In this document: piece after piece, positions 25,175 to 33,840 of the stretch
How the letters are laid out: each line of letters opens with the position of its first letter
Position numbering within the stretch: position 1 is the stretch's first letter
Assembly (NCBI GenBank): GCA_030603365.1
Contig: JAUVXV010000017.1
Location: 1 to 63,686 of the forward strand
Direction: 5' to 3'
Origin: Candidatus Heimdallarchaeota archaeon
GTDB taxonomy: Archaea > Asgardarchaeota > Heimdallarchaeia > Heimdallarchaeales > Heimdallarchaeaceae
DNA: 63,686 nucleotides
Notes under the pieces: generated by a model
What the model was told of the DNA's origin: nothing
The model's input: the letters and a program-made list of their open reading frames with translations, nothing else
Databases searched by the model: none
Program-made: the position numbers and the translations under genes

Positions 25175-26029
25175 TCAGACACTTGGTGAAAGAGAGACAA
25201 CAACAGTGCCTATACCTAGATGAGTTGCTAAAGCTGGAGTAAGATAATTGATTATTTTTTCACCTAATGGTATTTTCTTTTCTAATTCTTTCATCAATAA
25301 TTCAGCAGCTTCTTGGTCATCACCATGAGTTATCATCAAGTCATATTGAGTGTTTTTCTTTACTCGGCTTAAGGCTTCAGAAATAACCTTCTTCTGTGCT
25401 TTAACCTTCCCCGTTGCTTTCCCAAAAGCTTCAATAATACCACCCTTTAGCTCAAGAAGAGGTTTTGCTTTAGTAACAGAACCTAACCAATATTTTAAAT
25501 TGGAAATTCGACCAGATTTTTTGAAATTCTCTAAAGTTTCAACATAACCCAACAATATTGACTCATCTCTAACTTTTTCGACTTTCTTGACAATTTCCTC
25601 TTCAGGAACACCTCGTCTAGATAACTTTGCAGCAGCTAAAGTGACAAAAGCAAGAACTCCTGAACTAAATTTTGAATCAACAACATGAATTTTAGCAGCT
25701 TTAATCCTTTTTGCAGCAATCATAGCAGATTGATATGTTGCCGAGAGCTTAGAGGTTAATGTAGCAATAAAAACAGAGGAATGATTTTTTAGTGCAGTGT
25801 TTATTCTATCTAAGAAGTCCTTTGGACTTGGAGCTGAGGTAGTAGGTAGTTCATCTACATCTCTGAGTAAATCATAGTACTCTTCAATCGTTATATCTAC
25901 TCCATCTGCCAAAGTTTCATCCTTTTGTTGAATATAAACAGGAACAACATCAATATCATATTTCTCAATTAATTCCTTTGGTAAATCACAGGTACTATCT
26001 ACAATAATTTTCATATTTCCTTTAGACAT
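25175..26029 (-). CDS. DegV-family fatty-acid-binding protein
   Basis: 284 residues. Family signatures: IIVDSTCDLPKEL at the N-terminus, the DGVDITIEEYYDLL and PTTSAPSPKDF lipid-site region, TLTSKLSATYQSA and HVVDSKFSSGVLAF, then ETLENFKKSGRIS and KPLLELKGG, ending HLGIGTVVVSL. DegV proteins bind long-chain fatty acids; in bacteria one member feeds fatty-acid kinase, and no kinase is seen here. An internal ATG at 26014 with AAAGGAAAT in front is an alternative start. Confidence 0.9.
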   Translation of the reverse strand: MSKGNMKIIVDSTCDLPKELIEKYDIDVVPVYIQQKDETLADGVDITIEEYYDLLRDVDELPTTSAPSPKDFLDRINTALKNHSSVFIATLTSKLSATYQSAMIAAKRIKAAKIHVVDSKFSSGVLAFVTLAAAKLSRRGVPEEEIVKKVEKVRDESILLGYVETLENFKKSGRISNLKYWLGSVTKAKPLLELKGGIIEAFGKATGKVKAQKKVISEALSRVKKNTQYDLMITHGDDQEAAELLMKELEKKIPLGEKIINYLTPALATHLGIGTVVVSLSPSV

Positions 26030-26189
26030 AATTTTTCAACTTTTTTTAATTCTGTATCATAAAAATAGTTGTAATAGTTGGGATGAGATAATTGGAAGTA
26101 CAATTATAATTTCCAATTTTCTATTCTTATCCTTGCTTATAAACAGTCTGCTCAAACGGAATAAAATGAAGAAGAGTTGGGGATAACTC

Positions 26190-27092
26190 CTAAGATTTTC
26201 TTCTTGCTTTTTCTTCTTCTTTTGCTCTTTTCTTTGCCCTCTTTTCTTCCTCTTTTCTTGATCTTTCTCTTCTTTTTTCTCTTTCTTCCATTTCCTTCTC
26301 GTTTTGTTTTTCTTGTTTCTTTAATTCCTTCTCGGAGAGTTTCTTTACTTCCTTCTTTAATATAGTTGGAATTGGAAGATTCTTGGTTGATTCAGTTACT
26401 TTTGCAAAGAATTTTAGAACGGTCATTGCAAATTTAACCAATACCAATAAATCTGCAGGTCGTTTAGTTAGATTAAACTTCAGCTCAAAATGAGGTTCGT
26501 CTGTTCTTATTGATATCCATTGTAATTCTTTTGGATATTCAGAAAGAGCCTTGATAAATGAAGTACTTCGTATAAGCTGATTGATAGCTCTTCCTCTATT
26601 TGATTTTATTAGAAAATTACTATTGACTTCTGTGTTGGGAGTAGTAATATCTTCTATCTCTATTAAATAGTCAAAATCCTTTTTTATTGCAGATTTCATT
26701 TTGTATGGAATTACTTCGAAAAGAACTCTTGGCTTTTCTGAAAAATTTGCAGCCAGTCCAAAAGAATCTTTATTTCTAAAGAATAGACCATCTACCAGCA
26801 TTGTTGGAAAACTTGTTCTTGGTAGAAGTATTAACCACGCAGAAGCGCTAGTAATAATGAAATCCTCATTCATTTGACAACGAATTTCAACTTGTCGGTC
26901 ATTTGGGTCTTTTCGTGAATAATTCATGATATAGGGGTCAATTGCAGTTAAAACATCATCAAAATATGCTTCTTTCTTTTTCTTATTTGCAAATCTTCCC
27001 CAAATATAGAATCCTAAATATAAACCTATGAAAACGAGCACAGGTCCTAACATCGCTAAAATTGAAACAAGATCGAATCCAGGATCAGCCAT
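26190..27092 (-). CDS. Membrane-anchored protein with CCDC47-like layout
   Basis: 300 residues from the ATG at 27092 (GGTAATTACT upstream; a TTG at 27104 is in frame). One membrane helix near the N-terminus (about 10-32, ILAMLGPVLVFIGLYLGFYIWG) with a short outside tail, then KKKKEAYFDD, a globular alpha/beta domain of about 190 residues (FEVIPYKMKSAIKKDFDYLIEIED ... INQLIRSTSFIKALSEY ... PHFELKFNL), a helix VLVKFAMTVLKFFAKVTE, and a 60-residue highly charged coiled coil (KKLSEKELKKQEKQNEKEME..., ending RRKS). This order matches eukaryotic CCDC47 of the PAT translocon chaperone. Similarity is in layout and scattered residues; treat as a hypothesis. Next to the GTPase gene, same strand, 62 bases apart. 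Confidence 0.7.
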   Translation of the reverse strand: MADPGFDLVSILAMLGPVLVFIGLYLGFYIWGRFANKKKKEAYFDDVLTAIDPYIMNYSRKDPNDRQVEIRCQMNEDFIITSASAWLILLPRTSFPTMLVDGLFFRNKDSFGLAANFSEKPRVLFEVIPYKMKSAIKKDFDYLIEIEDITTPNTEVNSNFLIKSNRGRAINQLIRSTSFIKALSEYPKELQWISIRTDEPHFELKFNLTKRPADLLVLVKFAMTVLKFFAKVTESTKNLPIPTILKKEVKKLSEKELKKQEKQNEKEMEEREKRRERSRKEEEKRAKKRAKEEEKARRKS

Positions 27093-27154
27093 AGTAATTA
27101 CCAACTATTTCTTAACGTTGTGATTTAAGAACCTATTTTAATTCTTTCCTTTTG

Positions 27155-27718
27155 TTATATCTTCATATCATCACTTTTCTTAAGCATGATTATTCTTCCT
27201 AAATCAAGAAAAGCAGCATCAACGTTAGAACCAGTTAAAGCGCATGTAGAGTAATAATCGACTAAATTAAGGAACTCATAAGTATCCCTATTTTTCTCAA
27301 CAAAAATTACAGCTTGGCTATCAAAAAGTTCGTTTTGCTCTTTACCCATCAAATCATCTTTGTTTCCTAAAAGATATATTGGAATTTTTTCGGATATTGA
27401 ACTATTTATCTCATCTAACCATATAGATAAGCCTGCGAAAGTTTCGGGTCTGCTTTTATCAAATACTAGTATTCCACCCTCCGATCCAACATATTGTTTT
27501 TTTCGAAGTTTACGAAATTCTCTTTGACCACCAAGATCCCATATTTGAAATGTAATCTCAATATCTTCATCAACATGTTTGTGGGAAGCTAGATCCACTC
27601 CTAGAGTGCTCATATATACTTCTTCTAGATGTAGACCCATAAAACTGCGTTTTAGTGTTGTTTTTCCGGTAGCATAATCACCAAGAAGTACTATTTTTAC
27701 AGTTCCAAATACAGACAT
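27155..27718 (-). CDS. Ras-like small GTPase
   Basis: 187 residues. All five G motifs: G1 GDYATGKTT, G2 threonine in STLGVD, G3 WDLGGQ, G4 NKDD, G5 TCALTG. The glutamine after DxGG is kept, so intrinsic hydrolysis is expected. Switch I (EVYMSTLGVDLASHK) is of Rab/Gtr-like type. No C-terminal cysteine for lipidation. Expanded families of such GTPases are a hallmark of Asgard archaea. It may share a transcript with the CCDC47-like gene downstream. The effector and membrane are not known. Confidence 0.92.
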   Translation of the reverse strand: MSVFGTVKIVLLGDYATGKTTLKRSFMGLHLEEVYMSTLGVDLASHKHVDEDIEITFQIWDLGGQREFRKLRKKQYVGSEGGILVFDKSRPETFAGLSIWLDEINSSISEKIPIYLLGNKDDLMGKEQNELFDSQAVIFVEKNRDTYEFLNLVDYYSTCALTGSNVDAAFLDLGRIIMLKKSDDMKI

Positions 27719-27772
27719 AATTATCTAATGAACTTTAATTAGTAACTTATAAGGGTTTTTCTACTCCTCCCG

Positions 27773-28621
27773 TTAGGAAAATGCATCTGGGTACTTTAAT
27801 CTCAAGAATTCTATATTAGTTTTGAAGATTATTTGTGATGGAGATAGTTTTCCATGACCTGGTACAGCATATTTCAAGTTTTTTTCAGAGTATTGCTTTA
27901 GTACTTTCAGATGATTCTTTGGATTTACAGCAAAAGGCATTACTGATTTCTTCTCTAACCAGCTGGAATCTACATTTTCAAATAAGAGATCTCCCATAAA
28001 ACAGATTTCATCATCAGGTAAATATGCAATAATATCACTAACTGAATGTGCAGATCCTACATCTATTATTTGAACTGAACTTTTACTTCCTTGGATAAAT
28101 AATTCCTTCTGAAAGATGAAATCAGGAAAACGTAAATTAAAACCATGATGAGAAATTGTTAGATAAAAGTCTAAATCATTGTTTATTTCAAATAATCGAG
28201 ATGAATCAGTTTCTGTTTTTAATAAGGTATCTAATCTTTTTATTTCCTTCCGAGATTCTTTCTGATATTTTTGCAAATTCTCTAAAGTATATTCTTTCAT
28301 CATTTTAACGGTATCGAAACTGCTAATTATGGGAATAGAAGGAGAAATTGCATGATTTCCATATACGTGATCTCCATGAAAATGACTATTAATTACAAAC
28401 TTGATTTCTTTGGAACAACAGAATTGTGCCCCCCTTATCAAATCTTGAGTTGCTTTAGGAGCAGTCATAGTATCAAATAAAATAACAAATTCACCTAGAT
28501 CAAAAAAACCAGCATTAGCTCCTGTTATTGAATGATCTTTTGCTATTGCAGCGTAAACTCCTTCTTGAAGTTTAAACAAAGTGAAATAATCTGATTCAAA
28601 GTCAAGAACAGCTGATTCCAT
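27773..28621 (-). CDS. Metallo-beta-lactamase-fold hydrolase
   Basis: 282 residues from the ATG at 28621; a longer frame to 28708 would overlap the divergent purA promoter. Metal ligands: NSHFHGDHVYGN (HxHxDH), then H in DVGSAHSVSD, D in FMGDLLFENV and H in VPGHGKLS. The long helical insertion at about 110-150 (KMMKEYTLENLQKYQKESRKEI) is like that of the cyclase-type/lactonase-like MBL proteins found across archaea. Substrate not predictable. Divergent from purA with about 110 bases between starts. Confidence 0.85.
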   Translation of the reverse strand: MESAVLDFESDYFTLFKLQEGVYAAIAKDHSITGANAGFFDLGEFVILFDTMTAPKATQDLIRGAQFCCSKEIKFVINSHFHGDHVYGNHAISPSIPIISSFDTVKMMKEYTLENLQKYQKESRKEIKRLDTLLKTETDSSRLFEINNDLDFYLTISHHGFNLRFPDFIFQKELFIQGSKSSVQIIDVGSAHSVSDIIAYLPDDEICFMGDLLFENVDSSWLEKKSVMPFAVNPKNHLKVLKQYSEKNLKYAVPGHGKLSPSQIIFKTNIEFLRLKYPDAFS

Positions 28622-28731
28622 TATAAGGTTGATTCTTAAAACATTAATATTAGTTTCGTGGTCTTGCCAAAGCAATATTTTACAAATTTGTAGTGAAAAA
28701 TTTAACAATAAGTAAATCTAACGCTGTTAAT

Positions 28732-29742
28732 ATGACACTTTCAGTCATTTGTGGTGGTTTTTGGGGAGACGAAGGAAAAGGTAAAGTTCTGTCCTATTTA
28801 GCTTTGAAGGATAATCCTTCAATTGTAGCTCGTGCTGGAGTTGGTACAAATGCTGGACATACTATTCAATTTGAAGGTAAAGAGTATAAACTTAGAATGA
28901 TCCCTTCAGGATTTATTAATCCAGAAATTCGTTTATTAATTGGAGCTGGTGTATTAGTCGACCCTAATATTTTTCTCAAAGAAATAGAAGAAACCAAATG
29001 TAAGAATAGAACTGGTGTAGATTTTCAGTCAGGAATTATAGAAGAGAAGCACATAGAAATTGATTCATCTAACGCTCATCTTAAAGGAAAAATCGGTACA
29101 ACTGGAAGTGGGACAGGTCCTGCAAATCAAGACAGAGCTATGAGAACTTTGAAGTTAGCTAGAGATATACCAGATTTACAACCATATCTAACTGATGTAA
29201 GCGTGGAAATTAATGAAGCACTTGATGAGGGGAAAATAGTACAGGCTGAAGGAAGTCAAGCAATATTATTGTCTCTGTTTCATGGTTCATATCCTTATGT
29301 TACCTCAAAGGACACTTCAGCAGCTGCAATTTGTTCAGACATTGGAGTTGGACCTACAAAAGTAGATGAAGTAATAGTTGTTCTCAAATCTTTTGTAACT
29401 AGAGTAGGAACAGGAGATCTTCCTGGGGAATTATCTATAGAGGAGATTAAGAAACGTGGTTGGGTTGAATTTGGAGCAGTTACAGGACGTCCTAGAAGAG
29501 CAGCACCTTTCAATTACGATTTAGCGAAAAAGGCTGTTAGATTGAATGGAGCAACTCAAATTGCTTTAACCAAACTTGATATTATCTATCCTGAGATCAG
29601 CAAATCTAACAATATTAATCAGATAAAGGGAGATGTAGAGGAGTTCATTGATTCTATCGAAGAAGCTACAAATACCAAGGTTACTATTTTAGGTACCGGT
29701 CCATCTGCTGAAGACATAATCGATTTGAGAGAAAACATCTAA
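28732..29742 (+). CDS. purA: Adenylosuccinate synthetase (short archaeal type)
   Basis: 336 residues from the ATG at 28732. Conserved P-loop-like GGFWGDEGKGKV, VARAGVGTNAGHTI, GTTGSGTGPANQDR, VQAEGSQAILL, SKDTSAAAICSDIGVGP and LTKLDIIYP. Makes adenylosuccinate from IMP, aspartate and GTP, the first step from IMP to AMP. The archaeal form is about 80-100 residues shorter than the bacterial one, as here. A non-operonic, divergent gene. Confidence 0.93.
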   Translation: MTLSVICGGFWGDEGKGKVLSYLALKDNPSIVARAGVGTNAGHTIQFEGKEYKLRMIPSGFINPEIRLLIGAGVLVDPNIFLKEIEETKCKNRTGVDFQSGIIEEKHIEIDSSNAHLKGKIGTTGSGTGPANQDRAMRTLKLARDIPDLQPYLTDVSVEINEALDEGKIVQAEGSQAILLSLFHGSYPYVTSKDTSAAAICSDIGVGPTKVDEVIVVLKSFVTRVGTGDLPGELSIEEIKKRGWVEFGAVTGRPRRAAPFNYDLAKKAVRLNGATQIALTKLDIIYPEISKSNNINQIKGDVEEFIDSIEEATNTKVTILGTGPSAEDIIDLRENI

Positions 29743-29818
29743 AACATTGTTCTTTGCTAATTTAAATTTTAGAAGAATGTTTATAATAGATGACTTATGA
29801 TGTGTATCGAGTAAGATA

Positions 29819-30691
29819 ATGAGTAAGCTACCTTCTAAGTTACATCCGGATTATCAGGATGAATTTTTCTTAAATCTAGATAGGATATTAGTTCCTATTG
29901 GAGGTAGACCTTTTGAATGTACAGGGTTGGAATTAGCATTTTACATTGCTCACGAATATGGTTCTCATTTAGATTTACTTCACATTGGTACTGATCCTTG
30001 TACCAACATTAGTGGTTACCTCAAGAAGCTTGCTAAGTTTGAGGTTGAACATGATCTAATTGTGAGAAAAAGTAAGAACGTTTCTAAAGCGATTATCGAT
30101 TATTGGATAGAGAAAAAACACAATCTTGTTATTATGTCTGGGAGAAGAAGACCAACTATCTTTGATAAGATGACCATCCCTAGCATTTCAAATTCGGTTA
30201 TTCCCCATATTGAAACAGAAGTTCTGCAAGTCTTCCCACCAACGATGAAAAAAGTTTCTAGCAAACTGAAGAATATAGCTGTTCTTCTACCCTATTCACA
30301 CCGCGACCCATTTCTTTTACGATGGGCTTCTGCTATAGCTGCTCCACAAAAAGGAGCTAAAGTTAAGGTCTATCATATAGCGCAAGTTCCAGAAACTGTT
30401 CCATTAAAAGGAGCTGCCAAAGAGAAGGTTATCAAAAAAGAAGAAAAACTGTTTAAGGAATACATTGAAGAATTTTCTAAGATCTTTGGTCAAATCATTC
30501 AGCCTCGATTCATACTTGGACATAGAATTCTATCTTCATTAGAATCCATTTCTAAGAAGGATGAACCCGATTTAGTGATAATTGGAAGAACAAAAGAAAC
30601 CAACTTATGGCAGAAAATCACCAAGTCTTTATCCAGTAAAATCAGAGATAAATTATTATCTCCCGGTGTTTGTATTCACCATATGAGATAG
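29819..30691 (+). CDS. Tandem universal stress protein (two UspA domains)
   Basis: 290 residues. Domain 1 (about 19-140) begins LDRILVPIGGRPFECTGLELAFYIA and has LVIMSGRRRPTIFDK; domain 2 (about 150-290) begins KLKNIAVLLPYSHRDPFLLRWASAIA and has DLVIIGRTKETNLWQKI ... SSKIRDKLLSPGVCIH, the usual GxxxxS-type nucleotide loop in altered form. The arrangement resembles the Usp tails of transporters and chloride channels but there is no membrane part. Role in stress or signalling is inferred. Confidence 0.85.
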   Translation: MSKLPSKLHPDYQDEFFLNLDRILVPIGGRPFECTGLELAFYIAHEYGSHLDLLHIGTDPCTNISGYLKKLAKFEVEHDLIVRKSKNVSKAIIDYWIEKKHNLVIMSGRRRPTIFDKMTIPSISNSVIPHIETEVLQVFPPTMKKVSSKLKNIAVLLPYSHRDPFLLRWASAIAAPQKGAKVKVYHIAQVPETVPLKGAAKEKVIKKEEKLFKEYIEEFSKIFGQIIQPRFILGHRILSSLESISKKDEPDLVIIGRTKETNLWQKITKSLSSKIRDKLLSPGVCIHHMR

Positions 30692-30728
30692 AACACTTTT
30701 TTAAATAAGAGAGAGAGAGAGAACATAG

Positions 30729-31646
30729 ATGAAGGCTTGCTCAGTACCTGGTTGTGAAGAAGAAGATTCTTTACCATTCAAATGTAAATTATGTGACCAG
30801 TTATATTGTGCAAAACATAGACTTCCAGAACAACATAATTGTCTTCTGATTGGTATTTATCAATCTGATAAATATAAAAAATCTAAAGTCACGCAACCTA
30901 AGAAAAAAGAAGAAGAAACTAAGAAATCAAAACCAAAAATTCGTGGTGAAAGATTATATGGTCCAAGAGAGACAGAGAGAAAATCAGTTTATCTCGAACC
31001 ACAAGATCGATTTCTTTCTCGTTCTTCATTTTTCAATATTGCCGGTTTCAGAAATGATTACTTCAATATACTTACAACGCTTGTTATTTTCAGCATTCTA
31101 GTGACATTGAACATCATTGTTGAATATACACTTTATGAGGGTGCCCCTATATCTGTGATAGACTGGAATTGGGTTTTTATCAACATTGGTGCCATCAATT
31201 TCATTTTCGGAGGGTATTTTGTTGTTCAGAAGATACTAGCCAAAAGAATGAGAGAGGGTACAAGGGTTGTATTATGGATTTGGGGAATCATTATAGGAAT
31301 TATGAGTATATTCATACCTCTATTTGCAATTCCAGGATTTTTAACGTTTAAAGAGGGTAGCTCAAGTTACAAAAATAGAGGAAAAATTGCTTTTAGCGGA
31401 ATCGCTTGGATTTTACTTTGGTGTATTGTTATAACCATTTTGATGTTTGGAAATGGATTTGGTGTACCATATCTTGCTTCGTTAAGTTTTACTCCAATGC
31501 TGATGTTAACATTCACTTTATTTTCACTTCTACCATTTGGAATTTATGCAGGTAAATATATTTCAGGTTGGAACAGACAGCTATACATAGGAACTTTTGT
31601 ATTTACATTCATTCTATTCATAGTGTTTTTAGTTGCTAAATACTAA
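30729..31646 (+). CDS. AN1 zinc finger fused to a degenerate site-2-protease-like membrane domain
   Basis: 305 residues. The AN1 finger is complete (C4, C9, C19, C22, C27, H30, H36, C38). After a charged linker (about 45-100) come six hydrophobic segments. Their order and the landmarks IPLFAIPGFLTF, SSYKNRGKIAFSGIAWILLW and LPFGIYAGKYISGWNRQLY resemble archaeal M50-type membrane proteases, in which these read AAPG..., NGKISLAGP and NLLPF.PLDG. But the HExxHK active site is YFVVQK (about 163-168) and the LDG aspartate is replaced (YAG). So it is probably an inactive relative. AN1 fingers link to ubiquitin-like or membrane quality-control roles in eukaryotes; the role here is unknown. Confidence 0.72.
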   Translation: MKACSVPGCEEEDSLPFKCKLCDQLYCAKHRLPEQHNCLLIGIYQSDKYKKSKVTQPKKKEEETKKSKPKIRGERLYGPRETERKSVYLEPQDRFLSRSSFFNIAGFRNDYFNILTTLVIFSILVTLNIIVEYTLYEGAPISVIDWNWVFINIGAINFIFGGYFVVQKILAKRMREGTRVVLWIWGIIIGIMSIFIPLFAIPGFLTFKEGSSSYKNRGKIAFSGIAWILLWCIVITILMFGNGFGVPYLASLSFTPMLMLTFTLFSLLPFGIYAGKYISGWNRQLYIGTFVFTFILFIVFLVAKY

Positions 31647-31693
31647 AAACCAAATCAAATTTTATCACTATATTCACTTTCAACCGCTCTAGC

Positions 31694-31708
31694 ATGTCTT
31701 CAAGACAT
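31694..31708. terminator. Palindrome followed by T-run
   Basis: ATGTCTTCAAGACAT is a perfect 7-bp-arm palindrome with one central base, followed by TTTTTC. It lies 48 bases after the AN1 gene and 70 before the permease; it could be a terminator or an operator. Confidence 0.35.
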
Positions 31709-31779
31709 TTTTCAATTCTTCAAATTACCCAAACATTCTTAAATACTTTACCGATTTTTCTTCATTCAGTGGGGTCAAG

Positions 31780-33033
31780 ATGTCTGAAAATAAAACCAAC
31801 CATAAAGATAACAATAATGTTGAGTTATCTAAAGAGCTAGGATTAAAAGAAGCTCTAGGTATAGCGATAGGTGCGCTTATTGGTGGTGGAGTTTTTAGTG
31901 TTCTTGGACTTGTGATAAACAATTCTGGTCCTGCGGCATTTCTCTCTTTTATACTTGCGGGAGTTGTTAGCTCTTTCACAGCTTTCAGCTATGTTCATCT
32001 AGCACTAAAGTATCCCAAAGCAGGAGGAGCTTTCATCTATGTTCAAGAAGCTTTTAAGAAAAAATGGCTTTCTGGTACTTTAGGAATAGTGTTATGGTTT
32101 GGTTATAGTTTCTCTGTCAGTTTGTATGCAATGACTTTTGGAAGATATTTAGGAGAAGTTATCCCGATTGCTGAAGGGTTTGAACTATTTGCAGGATCAG
32201 CCTATGCTATTTCAATTAGTGCTTTCATCTTTCAGATCATAAGCGTACTTATTTTCGTAGGACTTAATCTATTAGGAGTAAAAGAATCTACTAAAACTCA
32301 GAATATTTTGGTTTTAATCAAAGTTAGTATTCTAGTTCTCTTCATCATAGTAGGTCTTACAGCTGCTCAAAAATCTAATTTTGAAGGATTTTTTGACAAG
32401 GGATTTTTCCCAATAATCGCTAGTTCTGTACTTATTTTTGTATCAATGGAGGGATTTGAGATTTTATCTAATTCGGTTGAAGAGATGAAGAATCCAAAAA
32501 GAGATCTTCCTATAGGTATGTTTCTTTCAATTATTATTGTGCTTATTCTGTATATAGCCGTAGCTATCGTTACAGTTGCAATTTTAGGGACTGAAGGTGT
32601 AGCAGGATATAAAGAAGTAATCCTTTCTGAAGCTGCTTCAAAATTCTTAGGCAATACGGGAATGGGGATAATGGTTTTTGCTGCTATTGTTTCTGCTGCC
32701 TCAGCAATCAACGCAACTCTATTCGGTTCATCTAGACTTTCATACATGCTCTCTCATGAAGGAATCATTCCCAAAGCATTGGCTAAAATTAATCCTAAGA
32801 CTAGAGTTCCTGCAAGAGCAATTGCCATTTCAGGAGTTTTGAGTATAGCGTTCGTTTTAGCCTTTAACATCGAAATAGTAGCTTTAGCAGCAAGTATTAT
32901 CTTTATGTTTATTTTTGGTGCAGTAAACATTTCTGGTATAAAATTACTAGAAGGTAAAAAGAAAATACCTAGTATAATTGGAGTTATACTTATTGTATTT
33001 TATTTGATCATATGGATTGTAAGCTTCTTTTGA
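31780..33033 (+). CDS. APC-superfamily amino-acid permease
   Basis: 417 residues with about 12 membrane helices. The first helix carries the substrate-site motif GIAIGALIGGGVFSVLG, preceded by ELGLKEAL, the usual APC lead-in. Helix 6 region (IASSVLIFVSMEGFEILSNSVEEMKNPKRDLPIGM) matches the family, as does the helix 8 SAASAINATLFGSSRLSYMLSHEGIIPKALAKINPKTRVP. Imports amino acids or amines by proton or exchange. Its ATG follows GGGGTCAAG. Substrate not predictable. Confidence 0.9.
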   Translation: MSENKTNHKDNNNVELSKELGLKEALGIAIGALIGGGVFSVLGLVINNSGPAAFLSFILAGVVSSFTAFSYVHLALKYPKAGGAFIYVQEAFKKKWLSGTLGIVLWFGYSFSVSLYAMTFGRYLGEVIPIAEGFELFAGSAYAISISAFIFQIISVLIFVGLNLLGVKESTKTQNILVLIKVSILVLFIIVGLTAAQKSNFEGFFDKGFFPIIASSVLIFVSMEGFEILSNSVEEMKNPKRDLPIGMFLSIIIVLILYIAVAIVTVAILGTEGVAGYKEVILSEAASKFLGNTGMGIMVFAAIVSAASAINATLFGSSRLSYMLSHEGIIPKALAKINPKTRVPARAIAISGVLSIAFVLAFNIEIVALAASIIFMFIFGAVNISGIKLLEGKKKIPSIIGVILIVFYLIIWIVSFF

Positions 33034-33332
33034 AAAAGCCATTGATTCATTATTTCTTCTTCTTTCGAAACTTTAGAATAACAAACAAGCTTAATAGTGT
33101 AATTAAACCCAATAACACCTTAAAGAAATTCGTTGATTATCAAAGGAAGTTCATTGTAATAGTCAATCATTATTTCAAAGATGTCAGTATTATCAGTTAA
33201 GGCACCATTCTCCCGTTGTTAAACTATGCTATTGAATTCGTTCTCACATGTCCTGTTGCTCTTAAGAGTGTATAATTGATTCTATAATTAAGTACTAAAA
33301 CACTTTATAAAGTGATTTAGTTTTATTCATTT
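33034..33332. other. Intergenic region upstream of the DinB operon
   Basis: I see no convincing gene here. A 62-codon frame starting inside the permease gene (33012) has unbiased composition. The region holds two palindromes: CTCTTAAGAG (33259-33268) and the large TATA-centred one at 33295-33320. Confidence 0.6.
33295..33320 (+). promoter_or_regulatory. 26-bp near-perfect palindrome centred on a TATA box
   Basis: The core CACTTTATAAAGTG (33301-33314) is a perfect palindrome; flanks CTAAAA and ATTTAG extend it to 26 bases with a single mismatched pair. Its centre is 26 bases before the ATG at 33333, the spacing of a TATA box for a leaderless archaeal transcript. A dimeric repressor bound here would block TBP. 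Confidence 0.6.
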
Positions 33333-33839
33333 ATGTATCGTCTAATCGATTTATTCAATTCCACAGAGAAAGAGAGAAATCGGTTCTTCTGTTTATTTAA
33401 AGAACTCTCTGAAGATGTTTGGCATACAAAACTAGAAGAAAAGCTTTGGTCCCCTGAGAACATCTTTAGACATTTACTAGCTACATTACAGTGGTTAAAG
33501 AATTATCTTCCAGATACTGAAGTTGAAGATAGTTCTCTAGGATTGGAATATGGTAAAGAGCCTGAAGGCAAGTATTCTATAGAAGAGGTAGAAAAAGAGT
33601 TCAATCGAATATCTTCATTAATTAAATTAGGTATCGAGAAATTAACTGCTGAACAAGAAGATGAAGAGTTAGAATCAATGTTTGGGATGGCTGCTAGATC
33701 ACACCTCATTGCTGGTCTTCTTATGCATGAACACAATCATTTTGGTCAAGTAACTTATATTATTAAAAGAGCAACTGGATTTAGTGACCAAGAACTTAGA
33801 GAGAAATTATTTGCTGCTTTAAAGAAAGAGGGTGGTTAA
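33333..33839 (+). CDS. DinB-family putative metal-dependent protein
   Basis: 168 residues, four-helix bundle with the three-histidine metal site of the DinB/YfiT family: ENIFRHLLATLQWL (first His), and HEHNHFGQV (HxxxHxGQ). Members act as thiol S-transferases or have unknown roles. First gene of an apparent operon DinB, TIGR04076 protein, MocA-like, molybdenum hydroxylase, all within a few bases of each other. The start lies 26 bases after the TATA-centred palindrome; no ribosome site is needed if leaderless. Confidence 0.82.
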   Translation: MYRLIDLFNSTEKERNRFFCLFKELSEDVWHTKLEEKLWSPENIFRHLLATLQWLKNYLPDTEVEDSSLGLEYGKEPEGKYSIEEVEKEFNRISSLIKLGIEKLTAEQEDEELESMFGMAARSHLIAGLLMHEHNHFGQVTYIIKRATGFSDQELREKLFAALKKEGG

Positions 33840-33840
33840 G

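Noticed and set aside
33012..33200. 62-codon frame overlapping the permease 3' end
   Set aside because: It starts within the permease gene, has no ribosome site and its composition is that of non-coding AT-rich DNA.
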